DNA of 52,952 nt, taken from NCBI GenBank assembly GCA_009602725.1, contig WELB01000187.1:135407-188358 (forward strand). The letters are read 5' to 3'. The stretch is from Spirogloea muscicola. Lineage: Eukaryota; Streptophyta; Zygnematophyceae; Spirogloeales; Spirogloeaceae. Positions 24,361 to 35,310 of this stretch are shown here, one piece after another. Below the pieces are notes generated by a model, which saw only the letters and a program-made list of their open reading frames with translations, made no database searches and was not told where the DNA came from. Numbering within the stretch: position 1 is the stretch's first letter; the number at the start of each line of letters is the position of its first letter. The translations under genes were made by a program, and so were the position numbers.

Positions 24361-25917
24361 AACATTAAAACTTTTACTGCTCACTATGCTCACTGAATCC
24401 CTGAGCCTAGCTAGCTTAGACTCCAGGCCTCCTGGCTGCGCTGCTCGCCCCCCCCCCCCCTTATTGAGCAGTTCATTCTTTTTAGGCTGGCATTCACAGC
24501 CATCCCCCCATTCCCCTGGCTGGACGCCTACTTCTCTAATTCTATTACAATTGTCCTTGCCTGAGCTCACCCGCCGCCATTCTTTTTAGACATGAAGGCC
24601 AACATCTTGCAGGTGTTGCATGTCTGCAACCTGCTGCATGAGAGCAAGAGCTGCAGTGAATTGCCCGGTACCGCGTGAAAATTGCGCAGGCGGCCGGCTT
24701 TTCAAAAATTACACAGGCTTCTGTGGACTGCAACCTGCATATTATGCTGATCACAGCGCCTGTGTTAAGAAGAGGGTGACTGTAGTGTATATTGAGTGAT
24801 GGAGGGCCTAAGTGGCCAAGTACAAGGCACGCACATTGACAGATGTACATCACCTCCTGCTAAGCTCGTTGACTGCAGTGTTATGGTGAATCAGCGGGTC
24901 AGGTTGGATGACCATCTAGATGGTCCTATTGGGCCGTGGGAGCCTGCCTGTATAAGGGAGGCCCCGGGACATCAGGCAGACGGTTGGGGCGATTGCGCTG
25001 CTCTGTGCGCCCTAGCTATGGCTGCCACCACTGAGGGTGCGGCTCTGTGTGCGGCCAGGCAGAGCCTGTGCCAGTCCGGCCTCTGTGTGCGGCCAGGCTG
25101 AGCTCTGTGCTACTCTGGACTGTGTGCTACCAGACAAAATTATGTGTGTTACCATGAGCGGATCTGCATCTGTACTGCCGAGACGAGGGCGGTCTGCTGG
25201 TTCTCCGGACAATGGCAAACGTTCTGTGGAGGACTCTGAGTGGCGAAGAGAAGGAGCTAAGACGGTGTACCAAGACAGACAAGATCAATATCAGGAGCAG
25301 CCAGAGCAGCAAGAAGCTCAAAGCTGACCCACTCTGTCACCACGAGTCAGCACGTAGAGGTCGCTAAGTGATGCCCGAATACCAGGCGGCAAATGACAAG
25401 CCCTTGTGCCACCAGCTAAAGCTCGACCAGCTTTCTGGTGCAACGCATGAGCCTGAGCTCGTTGCAAAAGAGGCTGACACCCGACATTTTAATACCAATG
25501 CCGTGGAAACTGATCATACGAACACCTGTAAAAGGCATTGCTCTTTCTGGCACAAGGGCTTGTCAACTGTGTGATACTGCGGCCCCACCATCTTGGCCAC
25601 AAAGACAAATTGGTCATTCCGGCAAGCAGGCCTCAGGCACAGGGACAACAACTAGGTGACCGAAAGATGCGGCTGCTGATATTTAAGGAGCGGCTGTGAA
25701 AGCCAGCCAGGTGCATCGAAAGATGGACATCGTCAACTACCGACGAACAATAGACGGTGCGGAGCGCTCCGCCGACTTCCATCCCTTGGCTTGATCAAGC
25801 CTCCCTCTCATTCCATGCGCACCGCGCGCCCCCAGACTGCAGGCTGAGCTTCAGCCGCCTTCCGCGCCGGCGCATGCCGCGGCGGCGGCGGCAGCGGCGG
25901 TCACGACGGCGGTCGCC
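24361..25917. other. Intergenic; LINE-A, LINE-C and LINE-D fragments
   Basis: A C-tract lies at 24449-24461, then a plus-strand tail (about 24470-24600). A LINE-A tail alone is at about 24795-24885 on minus, and LINE-A coding DNA with the LTRGY-stop region is at about 25327-25480 on minus, with some 440 bases of low-information sequence between them. A tail unit sits at 25690-25712 (GGCTGTGAAAGCCAGCC). At about 25785-25838 the plus strand has the LINE-D tail end (ATGCGCACCGCGCGCC), some 80 bases before the ZIP4 ATG. Confidence 0.5.
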
Positions 25918-28900
25918 ATGCCGGTCATTGCCGAGGTTGGCGCGGACGGCGGGCCTGCCGAGGCCGCAATGGGCGGGGCTCTGGGGCGCCTCGAGCAGGC
26001 CGTGGCCGACGTCGAGTGCGCAGGCCCAGCCGTGAGCGATGGCACCGTGGCCCTCCTGCGTGGCCTCGTCGACGACACCGACGCGGCGAAGCTCTCGGAG
26101 GAGCACAAGCTTCAGCTCTGGAAGCTGGCGTACCGGATCTGGAATGCCTGCGTGGAGGTTGCCAACACTTGCATGGCTGAGCAGGCGGCCAAGGAGTCCC
26201 ACGCCCGCCTCCGGCATGTCGCCAGCGACATGCTGCTCCTGGCGGGTGAGGTGCCGGGTGTCACGTCCGGCCTCTTGAAGGTCGCCTTCTTCTTCTGCCG
26301 CACCGGCAAGCTGTGGCATGCGCTCCAGAAGTATGAAGTTGCAGAGGCGTGCTTTGAGAAGGCCACTGCACTTCGAGGCCAGCATACGAGCAAGTCGCCT
26401 GGTGCAGCACGGAGCGCCGAGAACAAGGCAGAGGAGGACTCCCTCAGCTTCGACCTTCACGTTGCACGGGCCAGAACAGCTTGGGAGCTTTCTCAATCGG
26501 CGCTGGCGTGCAGCTTGCTAGGGAGAGCACGAAGCTTGGTGGCATCACTATCCTTGCGTGAGAAGTACGCTGAGCTGTCTGACGCCTACTTTCAGCTTGG
26601 CAGAAAGCTTGTCGTCAAAGAGACTGACACGACTATGGCTGAATCTGTTCATTATCTCGACAACGCATACGACATCTGCTCAGACGGACTGGCCATTATG
26701 CAGAGAGCAAGCAGCCAGGATCTTACGACTGCCAGCAAGGCTGCGATGATAGAATTACAACAGAACATACTGCGCTTCCTGGCAGCAGCTCATGTGCACA
26801 ACAAGAATTTCGACGCAGCCTTGAAGTGCACTGCTGGCTTAAAGGATCCGTCTGTGCATGTTGATCATCCCAGCATACCTTGTCTTGAAGCGAAGGCCCT
26901 CCTCGGCTTGCAGCGTTACGATGAGGCAGAGACCGAACTGCAGTACCTCGTGGCGCATGAGCTAGCCAGCCCTGAGCTCTGCCTCGCCGCCTTTGAGGAC
27001 TTCCTTTGCTGTAATAAGATTGGCCGAATCAAGAGGGCGTTCCATCTCGTCCAAGCCAAAGCTCCAACATGTGCCAGCCTGCCAGGTGCTGAAGTCGACT
27101 AAGTCCGCGCCTATCACAATCCTGATGCAGTCTTTGCTTAGCCCCTCACAGCAAGCTTGTTAATCACGCATGCTCAGTTGACGATAAAGAGCAGAAGCCA
27201 AGTTAGCGAGAGTTCAATTGCAGATGTACCTTGAGAGGCATGACTCTTACTGACAAAAAATACTAACCAACTATGGATGTCCTGTTCTAGTGAAAGTTCT
27301 TGAGAAGCTCTTGACATCACGTGACCTGAATGGAGAGAATGAGGAGGAAGCCTTGAGGCTGACCCTTGCAATAGCCACCAACGAGCAGACCCTTAGTGCC
27401 GTTTGTCAACATGACACTGCCAGCTGCAGGAGCGAGATGACCTGCGTATTCACATTGCTCTGGAACAGGTATATATTGCTTAGTCCAACAGCCTTAGTTG
27501 CTGTTGGAGCAAAGCTACCAGCCCTGCGCATATTAAGTTGCAGGCTCATTGAATTCTGCAGAGCTTCTGCATACTTCCAGGCGAAAACCTTTGAGAAGAG
27601 TAAGCAGTTGATGGAACTAGCTATGCTATACTTGCCACCCTCTGATGAAGAGAAAAGAGCCAAGGCGCTGCGAGGTCTGTGCCTTTGTCACATGGGACTT
27701 CAGCAGTACGATCGCGCCAGCGAACTTGTCAATTCAGCAGAGCAGGTATCAGTGGTCAACATTGGGCAACTTAAGAGTGAGACATTCTTGTATGCTGAAG
27801 CAGTTTCTTCATGTCATGCTATCCCCGGCCACTTGATGAGAAACGCTCAAACTGCACCATGGTGCTACACATGTTGCAGCTTGAGGCCAACATAGCAACT
27901 CTCTTCTTGAAGGTGCCTTCCATCTGCAGTACACTACCTTGCAACTGTTTGAGATTCATAAACTCTTGAGTAATCAGTCCTTAGTTCTCAAGGCAGTTCC
28001 CTAGTCGTCATCGTATATTGCCACCACAGTGACATCCTGGTTCTATGTAGCTCAAGCTTTGTCTCCAGAAAAGGGTCGAGGATGAAGCTATTGAGCAGGT
28101 CGAGAAGATGCTGACTTGCCCTGATTTTGAGCCTGACTACCTTACGCTTGCTTGTCATGAGGTAACGTTTGACCCGTTCAGATTACTGAAACATGGTGCC
28201 TACTATACTTGCCATTTACAAATAGCAAGCCTGCGATTCCTTTATTGTGATTAGTAACAAATATGTAGTGTGCTCCATCATCAATTGTCTTGCGGAGAAA
28301 AATGTACAGTGGGGTATATGACCTACTCTGCAAATGGCAGGCAATCGCTTGCAAATGCAACGTGGTAGCCGTACAAGCTCTCAAGAGGCTGCTCGACCTG
28401 TTCATAGTCAGCCAACCTGTGGATGTAGTGGAGGCCGTCATTGCTAGAAACATCATCAGTCTTTGCTCCTCCCCTATGTCCGGAAAGGGAGGCGTGGAAG
28501 GCAGCAACTTGTTCTTTGAGTATCATGAATATAGTCGCACACGCTTGGCAGACATTGGCTTTGAGAGATTCTTTGGCAGTGGGAGTATAGGCCAGAAGGA
28601 AGCGAGGTGGTTTGCAAGCTCGGCGTGGCACTGTGGCCTTGACGCTGGCCGGAAGAAGGAGAACGGGCCTTGCAGCTTTTTCTTTGAGTGGTCCGCGGAA
28701 TTGTATGCAGCCTTGCCGGACTCTGTGGAGAATCTGCACCTTCAGAAGCTCGCTCTTCTTGTCGCTGCTGGCGCACACCTGTCATGCAGTGATGGAGATG
28801 AGGAGAAGCGAATTAGAGCTGCAAGCCAGCATTTGAAGAAATGTACAGCTGTAAGTAAATTGCAGGAGCTGCTGCAGCACATCCTGTGTGATCATTACCA

Positions 28901-29995
28901 TTTGGCATCACAAGTCGACTACTCCTGCAGCTAACATGCATGATCGCACCTTCCTGTGCAGTTGTCTGCAACAATCAGTGCCAGTGGAGGAGATCTACAT
29001 TCAGAGCAAGATGCCAATCTTTTCATGATGATGCTTCTGTTTGACGTACATGGGAGGAACAATGATCACAAAGCACAGCTCGCAATACTGAAGAAGTGAA
29101 AGAGTTGTACCTTCTGAGCATATTCGTGTCTTTCAGCAGAATGTATGCATCAGCACTCTCTTTCCAGGCTTTGCGTGTATAGCGTTCGCACTTTATGCAG
29201 CGTGTATGTCTTATGACAGGTGCGAAGGCCTACCCAAGATGAAAGCAGAGTTCTTGCTCCAGCTAGGAGAGCAGGCCCGCGGCAAAGACAAAGAAAAAGT
29301 TGAAGTCGCACTCACAGCCTTCAGGATGGCTTTGATTATCACACTAACTTCGGCAACACCAGACTATGGCCTAACAGCTATGTTGATCAGAAAGATGATC
29401 CAGCTTGCAGACCTCCAACAAAAAGATGGTCCCGACGTACTTGTCTTGTACGAGGAGTCAAGGAAGATTCTTGCAAGCCTGCCCGCAGGTGAATACTCCA
29501 AGGAGGAAGCGCAGTGGCTGGTAGCTACATCGTGGAATCGAGCCTCCTCCTTGCTAGTATCTGGCAGAAAGGAGGAGGCGGCAGCATGGATGCAGGTATG
29601 ACGTTGTGAGAATCTCTGACATGTGAATCGTTTCTGTCGAGGCACATCAAGTGTCTCTAACCGTTTCTGTGCCAGGGTAAATTGGTGAAACACATGCACC
29701 ATCCTTCAAGTGTTGGTCATTGGATGATCCGAGTCCTATCTTATGATCTTATAATTTTGCTCATTTTTGTTCCTTACTCTAAGCCGAGGTATCTGGCCCT
29801 CCTGAATGCGCACCGCGCGCCTTCTCTCTTCTGAGCCATCTTCAAGTGGCAATTAGAATCTTATTCTCAATTTCTTAGTCTTGGCAGGCTGCTGTGGAGT
29901 TGCTGGAGTTTGCACCTTCAATATCGTCGTGCAAGCAGGACATGCTGGAGAGCCTAGAAAGGGTCAAGATGACTAGGCAGACATCTGAGGAGTGA
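25918..29995 (+). CDS. ZIP4: ZIP4/SPO22-like meiotic TPR protein
   Basis: TPR-repeat protein of the ZMM group, acting on chromosomes in meiosis to promote class I crossovers. Exons: 25918-27085, 27291-27468, 27562-27745, 27880-27912, 28069-28161, 28341-28850, 28962-29045, about 29221-29595 and 29888-29995. Signature stretches match plant ZIP4: LWKLAYRIWNACVEVANTC, LRHVASDMLLLAGEV, GKLWHALQKYEVAEACFEKA, VFTLLWNRASAYFQAKTFE, RAKALRGLCLCHMGLQQYDR, FGSGSIGQKEARWFASSAWH, ATPDYGLTAMLIRKMIQLA and EEAQWLVATSWNRASSLL. Predicted length is about 900 residues, in the family range. Stop TGA 29993-29995. The last intron carries a short LINE-D-like scrap at about 29803-29825. Intact frames suggest an expressed protein. 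Whether this alga mates is unknown. Confidence 0.88.
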
Positions 29996-31369
29996 GCTGC
30001 TCACTTTACCATCGGGCACTACGTAACAGGAAGCTTTGCAATTTAAAATCGGCAGTGAAAGCGCTGTTCTTCTAGCCTGCGGCATTGAGACACCACTATT
30101 TCGCCCACCTGTCTATTATTCATTTCTGCATAGGTAGCAGCAGTTGGGCTTGCTACCCGCATTTCCATCCCTGGGCAGCCATACATTCCCTTCGCAGCTA
30201 TAACTTACTCAAAGCAGCGCAAGAATCCCGGAGCAGGTCAAATAAGTAGGAGAGAAGGTGGTCCACTTCACCCTGCCCTTATGAGAAGGCTGGCTATAGC
30301 AAGTCGCCCCCCATGGCACCAGGCCACCACATATTGGGCTACATGGGCGGTGGCGGGCAATCTGGCGAATGTGACCTCTAATTCCGTCCATTCTCAAGGC
30401 AAGTATGCTCTGGCACTCACTTTGGCGACGCTAAAGTGTAAGCAGTCATGCACACAGGGGCATCCGTGTAAGTACGAAGACAAACCTGCAGCACACTAGT
30501 TTGACGACCTACAGTCGAGGCGCATGCTTGTAGCTCGCGGCGCTGCTCCCAGGCAGCAGGCGCTGAGCGATGAGCAGGCAAGCTTCCACGTTGTTCGCGC
30601 AATCTACTTGTAAGTTTACTTCACAATAGCAGCGCCTTGGTAGCCTTTGTCTTGCACTTGCAGGCAAGTCGCACACAAGCTGCTTCAGCAGCCTTCCGCT
30701 TTGGCGTGAAAACTTGTCGCCCTGCACCAGTCCGCTTGTCCTGAGGCTGCCGAAGAGTAGATAGTAGTGATTAGTAGCACAGATAGTAGCAGATAAGAGC
30801 AGCAGCAGATAGTAGCAGCAGCAGATAGAAAAGCAGCAGATAGTATTCTTGTGTAGTCGTATTTTGTAGTCATTGAAGTTGCTACTTCTTTGCTGCACCT
30901 AGCCTTCTCTGCTGGCGCCAGCCTGCCTCAACAATTTCACACGTTTATCTTGGGCTGGCCACTTGCAATGACTGCCCTTCCTCGTGCTACTCTCATGCAG
31001 CTGCAGTGCCACACTAAATTGCGGCTTTGATGTGGGTGGAGCTTGGTTGGAACCTCACAGAAGGTTGACACCACGGCCGTGTAGACCGGCCATAATGACA
31101 GCATTAGAATCAGAAGGTCCGGATCAACGTCGGACAGTTAAAACTCATTTGCCTCGTGGGCTGCTGCTTGGGCTGATTATCTCTCGACTCTGTCCGGTCG
31201 TCTAGGCTGGCTTCTCTCAGCCAATGCCTTGGCCAGAACAGCCTCCTGATTTTGTAATGTCAAGCAGCACAAGGCATGGAAGGTGCCACCCTTCTATTGA
31301 TAGTTGACTGACCGCCTAGTGATAATGTAGCGGGCACACCCTGTACGAAGAAGTAAGCTTTCTTAAAGG
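29996..31369. repeat. Start of repeat island; AGATAGTAGC microsatellite
   Basis: No gene recognised. At about 30755-30845 the plus strand is a degenerate tandem of AGATAGTAGC/AGCAGCAG units; on minus it reads as a spurious Leu/Ile-rich ORF. Single tail stems occur near 30950 (GGGCTGGCCACTTGC) and 31205 (GGCTGGCTTCTCTCAGCC). Confidence 0.5.
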
Positions 31370-31767
31370 GGGCGATGACTGTGAAAAGCCAGCCCGAAAG
31401 GGAATGACAAGGTCTGAAAGGGCCAAAAAGCGCTGAAACACATATTTAAGCAAGTATCACGTAGGATAGTCACTTAGTGGCCTTTGATAAGCAGCCGCAA
31501 GTCAGAAAGACTAACGGCCGGAAAGCAGTCCCCTTGACGAAAGCCAGAGGCTGCAGCTAGAGCACGGCCGGCACGCAGGTGCAAGGCGTTGGCTATGGAC
31601 CAGTGGAGATATATAGACAGGCGCATGCAATAGACCTGCGCTAGCGAGCCAGCGGCGTTGACGTTGGCCTGCTCGCCCCGCTTGCAAGACAGAGCGGCGT
31701 GCAAGCCGAGTCAAGAGGTGTAACGAATGCTGTGGATCGCCAAGCCCGGGCTGCCGGCGGCGCAAGG
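31370..31767 (-). mobile_element. LINE-C 3' end
   Basis: The minus strand reads KRGEQANVNAAGSLAQVY, MRLSIYLHWSIANALHLRAG, RALAAASGFRQGD and LSDLRLLIKGH, with a TAA at 31476-31474. The tail with a GGGCTGGCTTTTCACAGTC stem runs down to about 31370. Upstream sequence (LTRLARRSVLQAGRAGQ in another frame) shows at least one frameshift. Its 5' end abuts the 3' end of the LINE-A copy at 31768. Confidence 0.6.
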
Positions 31768-32380
31768 AAAAGGAAAATGCGTGTATATTAAGAGATGGGG
31801 AGGCCATGTGTGGCCAAGTACAAAGGCAAGCACATTGGACAAATGTACGTCACCTGCTGCTAAGCTGACCCGCTCAGTAACCACGAGTCAGCACATAGAG
31901 GTCGCTAGCTGACGCTCGAATACCGGACGGCAATTGACTAGCTCTTGTGCCAGCAGCTAAGGCTCGACCAGCTTTCTGATGCAGAGCATACGCCTGAGCT
32001 CGTTGCAGACAGGTTGACACTCGACGTCGCAGAAATGACAGATAGGCTGCCGGCATACCCATCTGGGCTGGGAGCATATCCTCGCGTCGTGCATATCCCA
32101 GACTCGCTATGTTCTCGAGTAGGGTATGGAAGCGAGGACCCAAGCAGCCGAAAGTGTCGATTGCGGCCGGGAGGAGGTGGTCACTGCGGGGGTAGTCTGA
32201 GTAGTGTCGGAGCATTTTCTGCTCAGCACCTCCCACTGCGTGGCCAGCAATGTTTGTGGAAGCGGAACTCTTGTATGCCTCAGTCACCACCACATCAACC
32301 AAAGCTCGTGGGCCTCCGCCAGGTTGTACACCCACAATGTCCAGGGTGCGACGGTGATGGCCTGGGAAAGCGGGAGGCAT
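31768..32380 (-). mobile_element. LINE-A, longest copy in the window
   Basis: This copy keeps 168 open codons on minus. They begin near DIVGVQPGGGPRALVDVVV, continue through AEQKMLRHYSDYP, PAAIDTFGCLGPRFHTLLE, GMPAAYLSFLRRRVST, CLQRAQAYALHQKAG and SDLYVLTRGY-stop (stop about 31876-31874), then the tail with TATATTAAGAG on plus. The DVVVTE...EQK..HYSD...PAAIDTFG pattern resembles the nuclease-like C-terminal region seen in some LINE ORF2 proteins; that is pattern recognition only. No RT motif is present. Confidence 0.6.
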
Positions 32381-32489
32381 TGGGATGGGGCCGCAACGGT
32401 AAAATTGACAAACGGTTACTGCAGGGGCAAGGGTCCAGGGGTCCGAGGTTGGGTGAAGAACTCACCCCCTCTCCCATCTCGGGTGCCCC

Positions 32490-32751
32490 CCGTGCGCTGC
32501 ACCTTCGTGCCGGGAGAGCCCTCGCTGCTGCCTCTGGCTCTGTCCAGGGGACCCACTTCCAGGACCCTAGCCTCTCTGATTTGCGGCTGCTTAGCAGGGG
32601 TTACTGAGTAATTTGTAGCTGCTTTCTTTCTTTGTGTGCTTTGGTTTCTTAGCGCTTCCTCTGGCTTCCTCTGGCCCCCTTCTCGTTCTTTGTTCATTCT
32701 TTTTTGGGCTGGCTTGTCCAGCCCCTATCCTCAATGGGCGAGCCCTTTCTT
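32490..32751 (+). mobile_element. LINE-C 3' end, 155 bases identical to 38757-38911
   Basis: The plus strand reads ALHLRAGRALAAASGS, then LSDLRLLSRGY and TGA (about 32605-32607). The tail has a GGGCTGGC..GTCCAGCCCC stem and ends GGGCGAGCCCTTTCTT at 32751. Bases 32597-32751 match the minus strand of 38757-38911 without a difference, fixing the 3' end of the element. Confidence 0.65.
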
Positions 32752-33650
32752 TTATAGCCCGACGGACTGCGAGCCCGGCCATACGGGCCCGGGTGGGATG
32801 TTCGGCACCCAGTCTCTCGTTGATGACCCGTCCACGACCTGTCGACGGCTATCAACGGCTACCACCGACAATCTACCCGTCACTCGCAGCTGACGGTCAC
32901 TACCCCCCAGGCTATCGTCAGCCGTCTATCATCCCCGTCAATACTAACGGCTAACAATGCCGTCAAGGCAGTCTACAGCGCTGCCACCTCCCGTTGCCGT
33001 TCAGCGCCAGCACCATGCTGTCTCGCGTGTCACGACTCCGGGTTGCGCCGCTCTCAGCTCTATATCAAAGCCACGCTGCCCAGCCTGGTGAAATTGTCCG
33101 TCTCCAGGCATCTGTCAAGCCTTTCCTGCGGCACTGACAGTCAATTTATTTATCAGCCGGATGAGGTATCTAATCTCCAGGCATCTGTCAATACATTACA
33201 GCTGCATTGACATTCCAGCCATGTAAATTCGTTACAAGAGGTCTAGCCACTGAGTCCCGAAAGCCCTGTGCACATCAGATGGCCAGTAAAACGAACTCGT
33301 CCCCTTGTGGGTGGTCCACGTACTTGGCCTTTTTGCCACGAGCGGCGTTTGCCGCTGCATGCCTAGCATTCGAAGCAGAGATCCCCCGATTGGAGCGGTC
33401 AACCATATACGCTTCAAATGAAGCCTCCAAAATTGTCGGCTTACACTCTCTGAAACCGGAGGACCAGGACGGCAGGGCGCCTGTGGGTAATAGTGAGTGG
33501 CTAAGATGCGGACTATAGCGGCATCCGTCTAATTGGAGCTAATAAGCGGATGGGCATGGCGGTCGCGTCTGGCTGCAGCCTGTGGCTATAGAAAAAAAAA
33601 AGCAAGCGCGGCTATAGACAGGGGGGACCTGCTACCAGGAGACTTGTTCC
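32752..33650. repeat. Unassigned spacer with a degenerate LINE relic on minus
   Basis: From 32752 to about 33200 I see only short repeats of CGGCTATCAACGGCTACC type. At about 33230-33410 the minus strand reads DRSNRGISASNARHAAANAA, KKAKYVDHP and DEFVLLAI-stop, homologous to the LINE fragment at 35540-35700 but with a stop and a frameshift. An A-tract lies at 33591-33601. Confidence 0.45.
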
Positions 33651-34470
33651 TCGAACGCCTTTCGGCTTCGGACTTTGGACCTTGTCCATTCTCTTCCGGC
33701 TGGCCTTTCCTACTGTTTCTGTTACTTAGCGCTTCCCCTGGCCCCCTTCTCGTACTCTGTTCATTCTTTTTCGGGCTGGTTATTCCAGCCCCTATTCTCA
33801 ATGGGCGAGCACTTTCTTCTTTCCTAGCCAGCTTCTTTTTGGGCTGGCTTTTCACAGCCCTTGCCCCCATTGGGAGAACCACTTCTCTACTCCTCTAAAC
33901 TGCGGCTGCTCACTAGGGGATTTTGAGCACCCTGTGGCCACTTGAGTTGCCGTGTGCTCTAGCGCTTTCTGGCCCCTTCGAACTTTGTTCAGTCTTCTTC
34001 TGTCGGTTAGAGCATTGGGGGCCTTGATCATTCTTTCTGGGCTGGCTATTCCTTTCCGAGCTGCAAATCACTCCCGACTTGCGGCTGCTAACTCGGGGTA
34101 CTAAGCTTCATTTCTATAGTCTCCTGCATAGCTGTGTGATTTTGGCGCATTTAGGCCCTTCGGACCTTGTTCATTCTTTCTGGGCTGGCTTTTCACAGCC
34201 CGCATGCGGCTCTCCGCATGCGGCTCTCCGTGTCCCGCTGTCCCGCTGTCCGCTGTCCGCTGTCCGCTGTCCCGGCCCCTGCTTTCTGTGGGCGAGCAAT
34301 TTCTTTCGCCCCCGCCCTTTTTGTCCATTCCTTTGGGCTGGCCTCTCACAGCCACCAGTCAATTTGGACGGGCTTTCTCTTTTTGGATGAGCTCGCTTCT
34401 TTCCATTGGAGGCCCGATGGCTGTAAGAGGCCAGCCCGATAAAAAGAATTAACAAATTTCTCTTTTTCTG
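33651..34470 (+). repeat. Cluster of LINE-C-type tails and short tandem repeats
   Basis: At least six plus-strand tail units lie here (stems at about 33697, 33775, 33850, 34040, 34180 and 34337), mostly GGGCTGG...CAGCC preceded by TTGTTCATTCTTT or TTGTCCATTC and followed by (T)GGGCGAGC or CCCATTGGGAG. At 34201-34275 a small tandem of GCATGCGGCTCTCC (two copies) then GCTGTCC (five copies) interrupts one unit. Confidence 0.55.
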
Positions 34471-34596
34471 GCCCGAAGGCGCTTTCTTCTTGAAGGGGCC
34501 AGAGAAAACACACAGCGAATCAAGTAGCCACGAAGCACTCAGTAACCTCAAATGAGCAGCCGCCTGTTGGAAGAAAGAGAATTACTCTGCCAGTTG

Positions 34597-34674
34597 AGGG
34601 GAATGCGTGTGTATTAAGAGACGGGGAGGCCATGTGTGGCCAAGTACAAAGGCAAGCACATTGACCAATGTAGT
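34597..34674 (-). mobile_element. LINE-A tail only (about 78 bases)
   Basis: A tail fragment from AATGCGTGTGTATTAAGAG to TTGACCAATGTA, the same module as at 319 and 37370, with no coding part. Its right side passes directly into the tandem duplication at 34678. Confidence 0.6.
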
Positions 34675-34677
34675 AGA

Positions 34678-35310
34678 AGAAGTGGCACTCCCAATGGGGG
34701 CAAGGGCTGCGAAAAGCCAGCCCAAATAGAAAATGACAAAGGTTTGGAGGGGCCTACAAGCGATTAGCAGCTACAAAGAAGAAGTGGCACTCCCAATGGG
34801 GGCAAGGGCTGCAAAAAGCCAGCCCAAAAAAGAATTGACAAAGGTTCGAAGGGGCCGAAAAATCATTGAGCAGCTACAAAGGGGTCTGAAGATGCTATGG
34901 TAGAGCAGGGGGGGGATGGATCACTCAGTAGTTACGAGTGAGGAGCCTCAGATCCGACAGACTAGCTGCCGGAAAACTATCCCCAAACTACCCCCAGAAG
35001 TGGCACTCCCAATGGGGGCAAGGGCTGCGAAAAGCCAGCCCAAAAAGAATTGACAAAGGTTTGGAGGGGCCTACAAGAGATTAGCAGCTACAAAGAAGAA
35101 GTGGCACTCCCAATGGGGGCAAGGGCTGCAAAAAGCCAGCCCAAAAAAGAATTGACAAAGGTTCGAAGAAGCCGAAAAAGCATTGAGCAGCTACAAAGGG
35201 CCGGAAGATGCTATGTCAGAGCAGGTGGGAGGATGAATCACTCAGTAGGTACGAGTGAGTAGCCTCAGATCCGACAGACTAGCTGCCGGGGAACTATCCC
35301 CCTGACGAAA
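34678..35310 (-). repeat. 318-bp tandem duplication of a LINE-C 3' region
   Basis: Two head-to-tail copies with a period of about 318 bases: AGTGGCACTCC occurs at 34681 and 34999, and the internal second unit at 34783 and 35100. Each copy (minus) holds the coding end (LSDLRLLTR.Y-stop), about 65 bases, then two tail units, each with CTTTGTCAATTCTTTTTGGG lead-in, GGGCTGGCTTTT.GCAGCCC stem and GGGAGTGCCACTTCTTC end. The LINE-C 3' UTR is thus itself dimeric. Confidence 0.65.

Noticed and set aside
30509-30898. Minus-strand frame rich in Leu, Ile and Cys, seeming to contain membrane helices
   Set aside because: Translation of the AGATAGTAGC microsatellite.
34678-35310. CRISPR-like regular repeats
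   Set aside because: Only two long units plus internal tails, no constant short spacer, and a eukaryotic setting; explained as a duplicated LINE 3' region.
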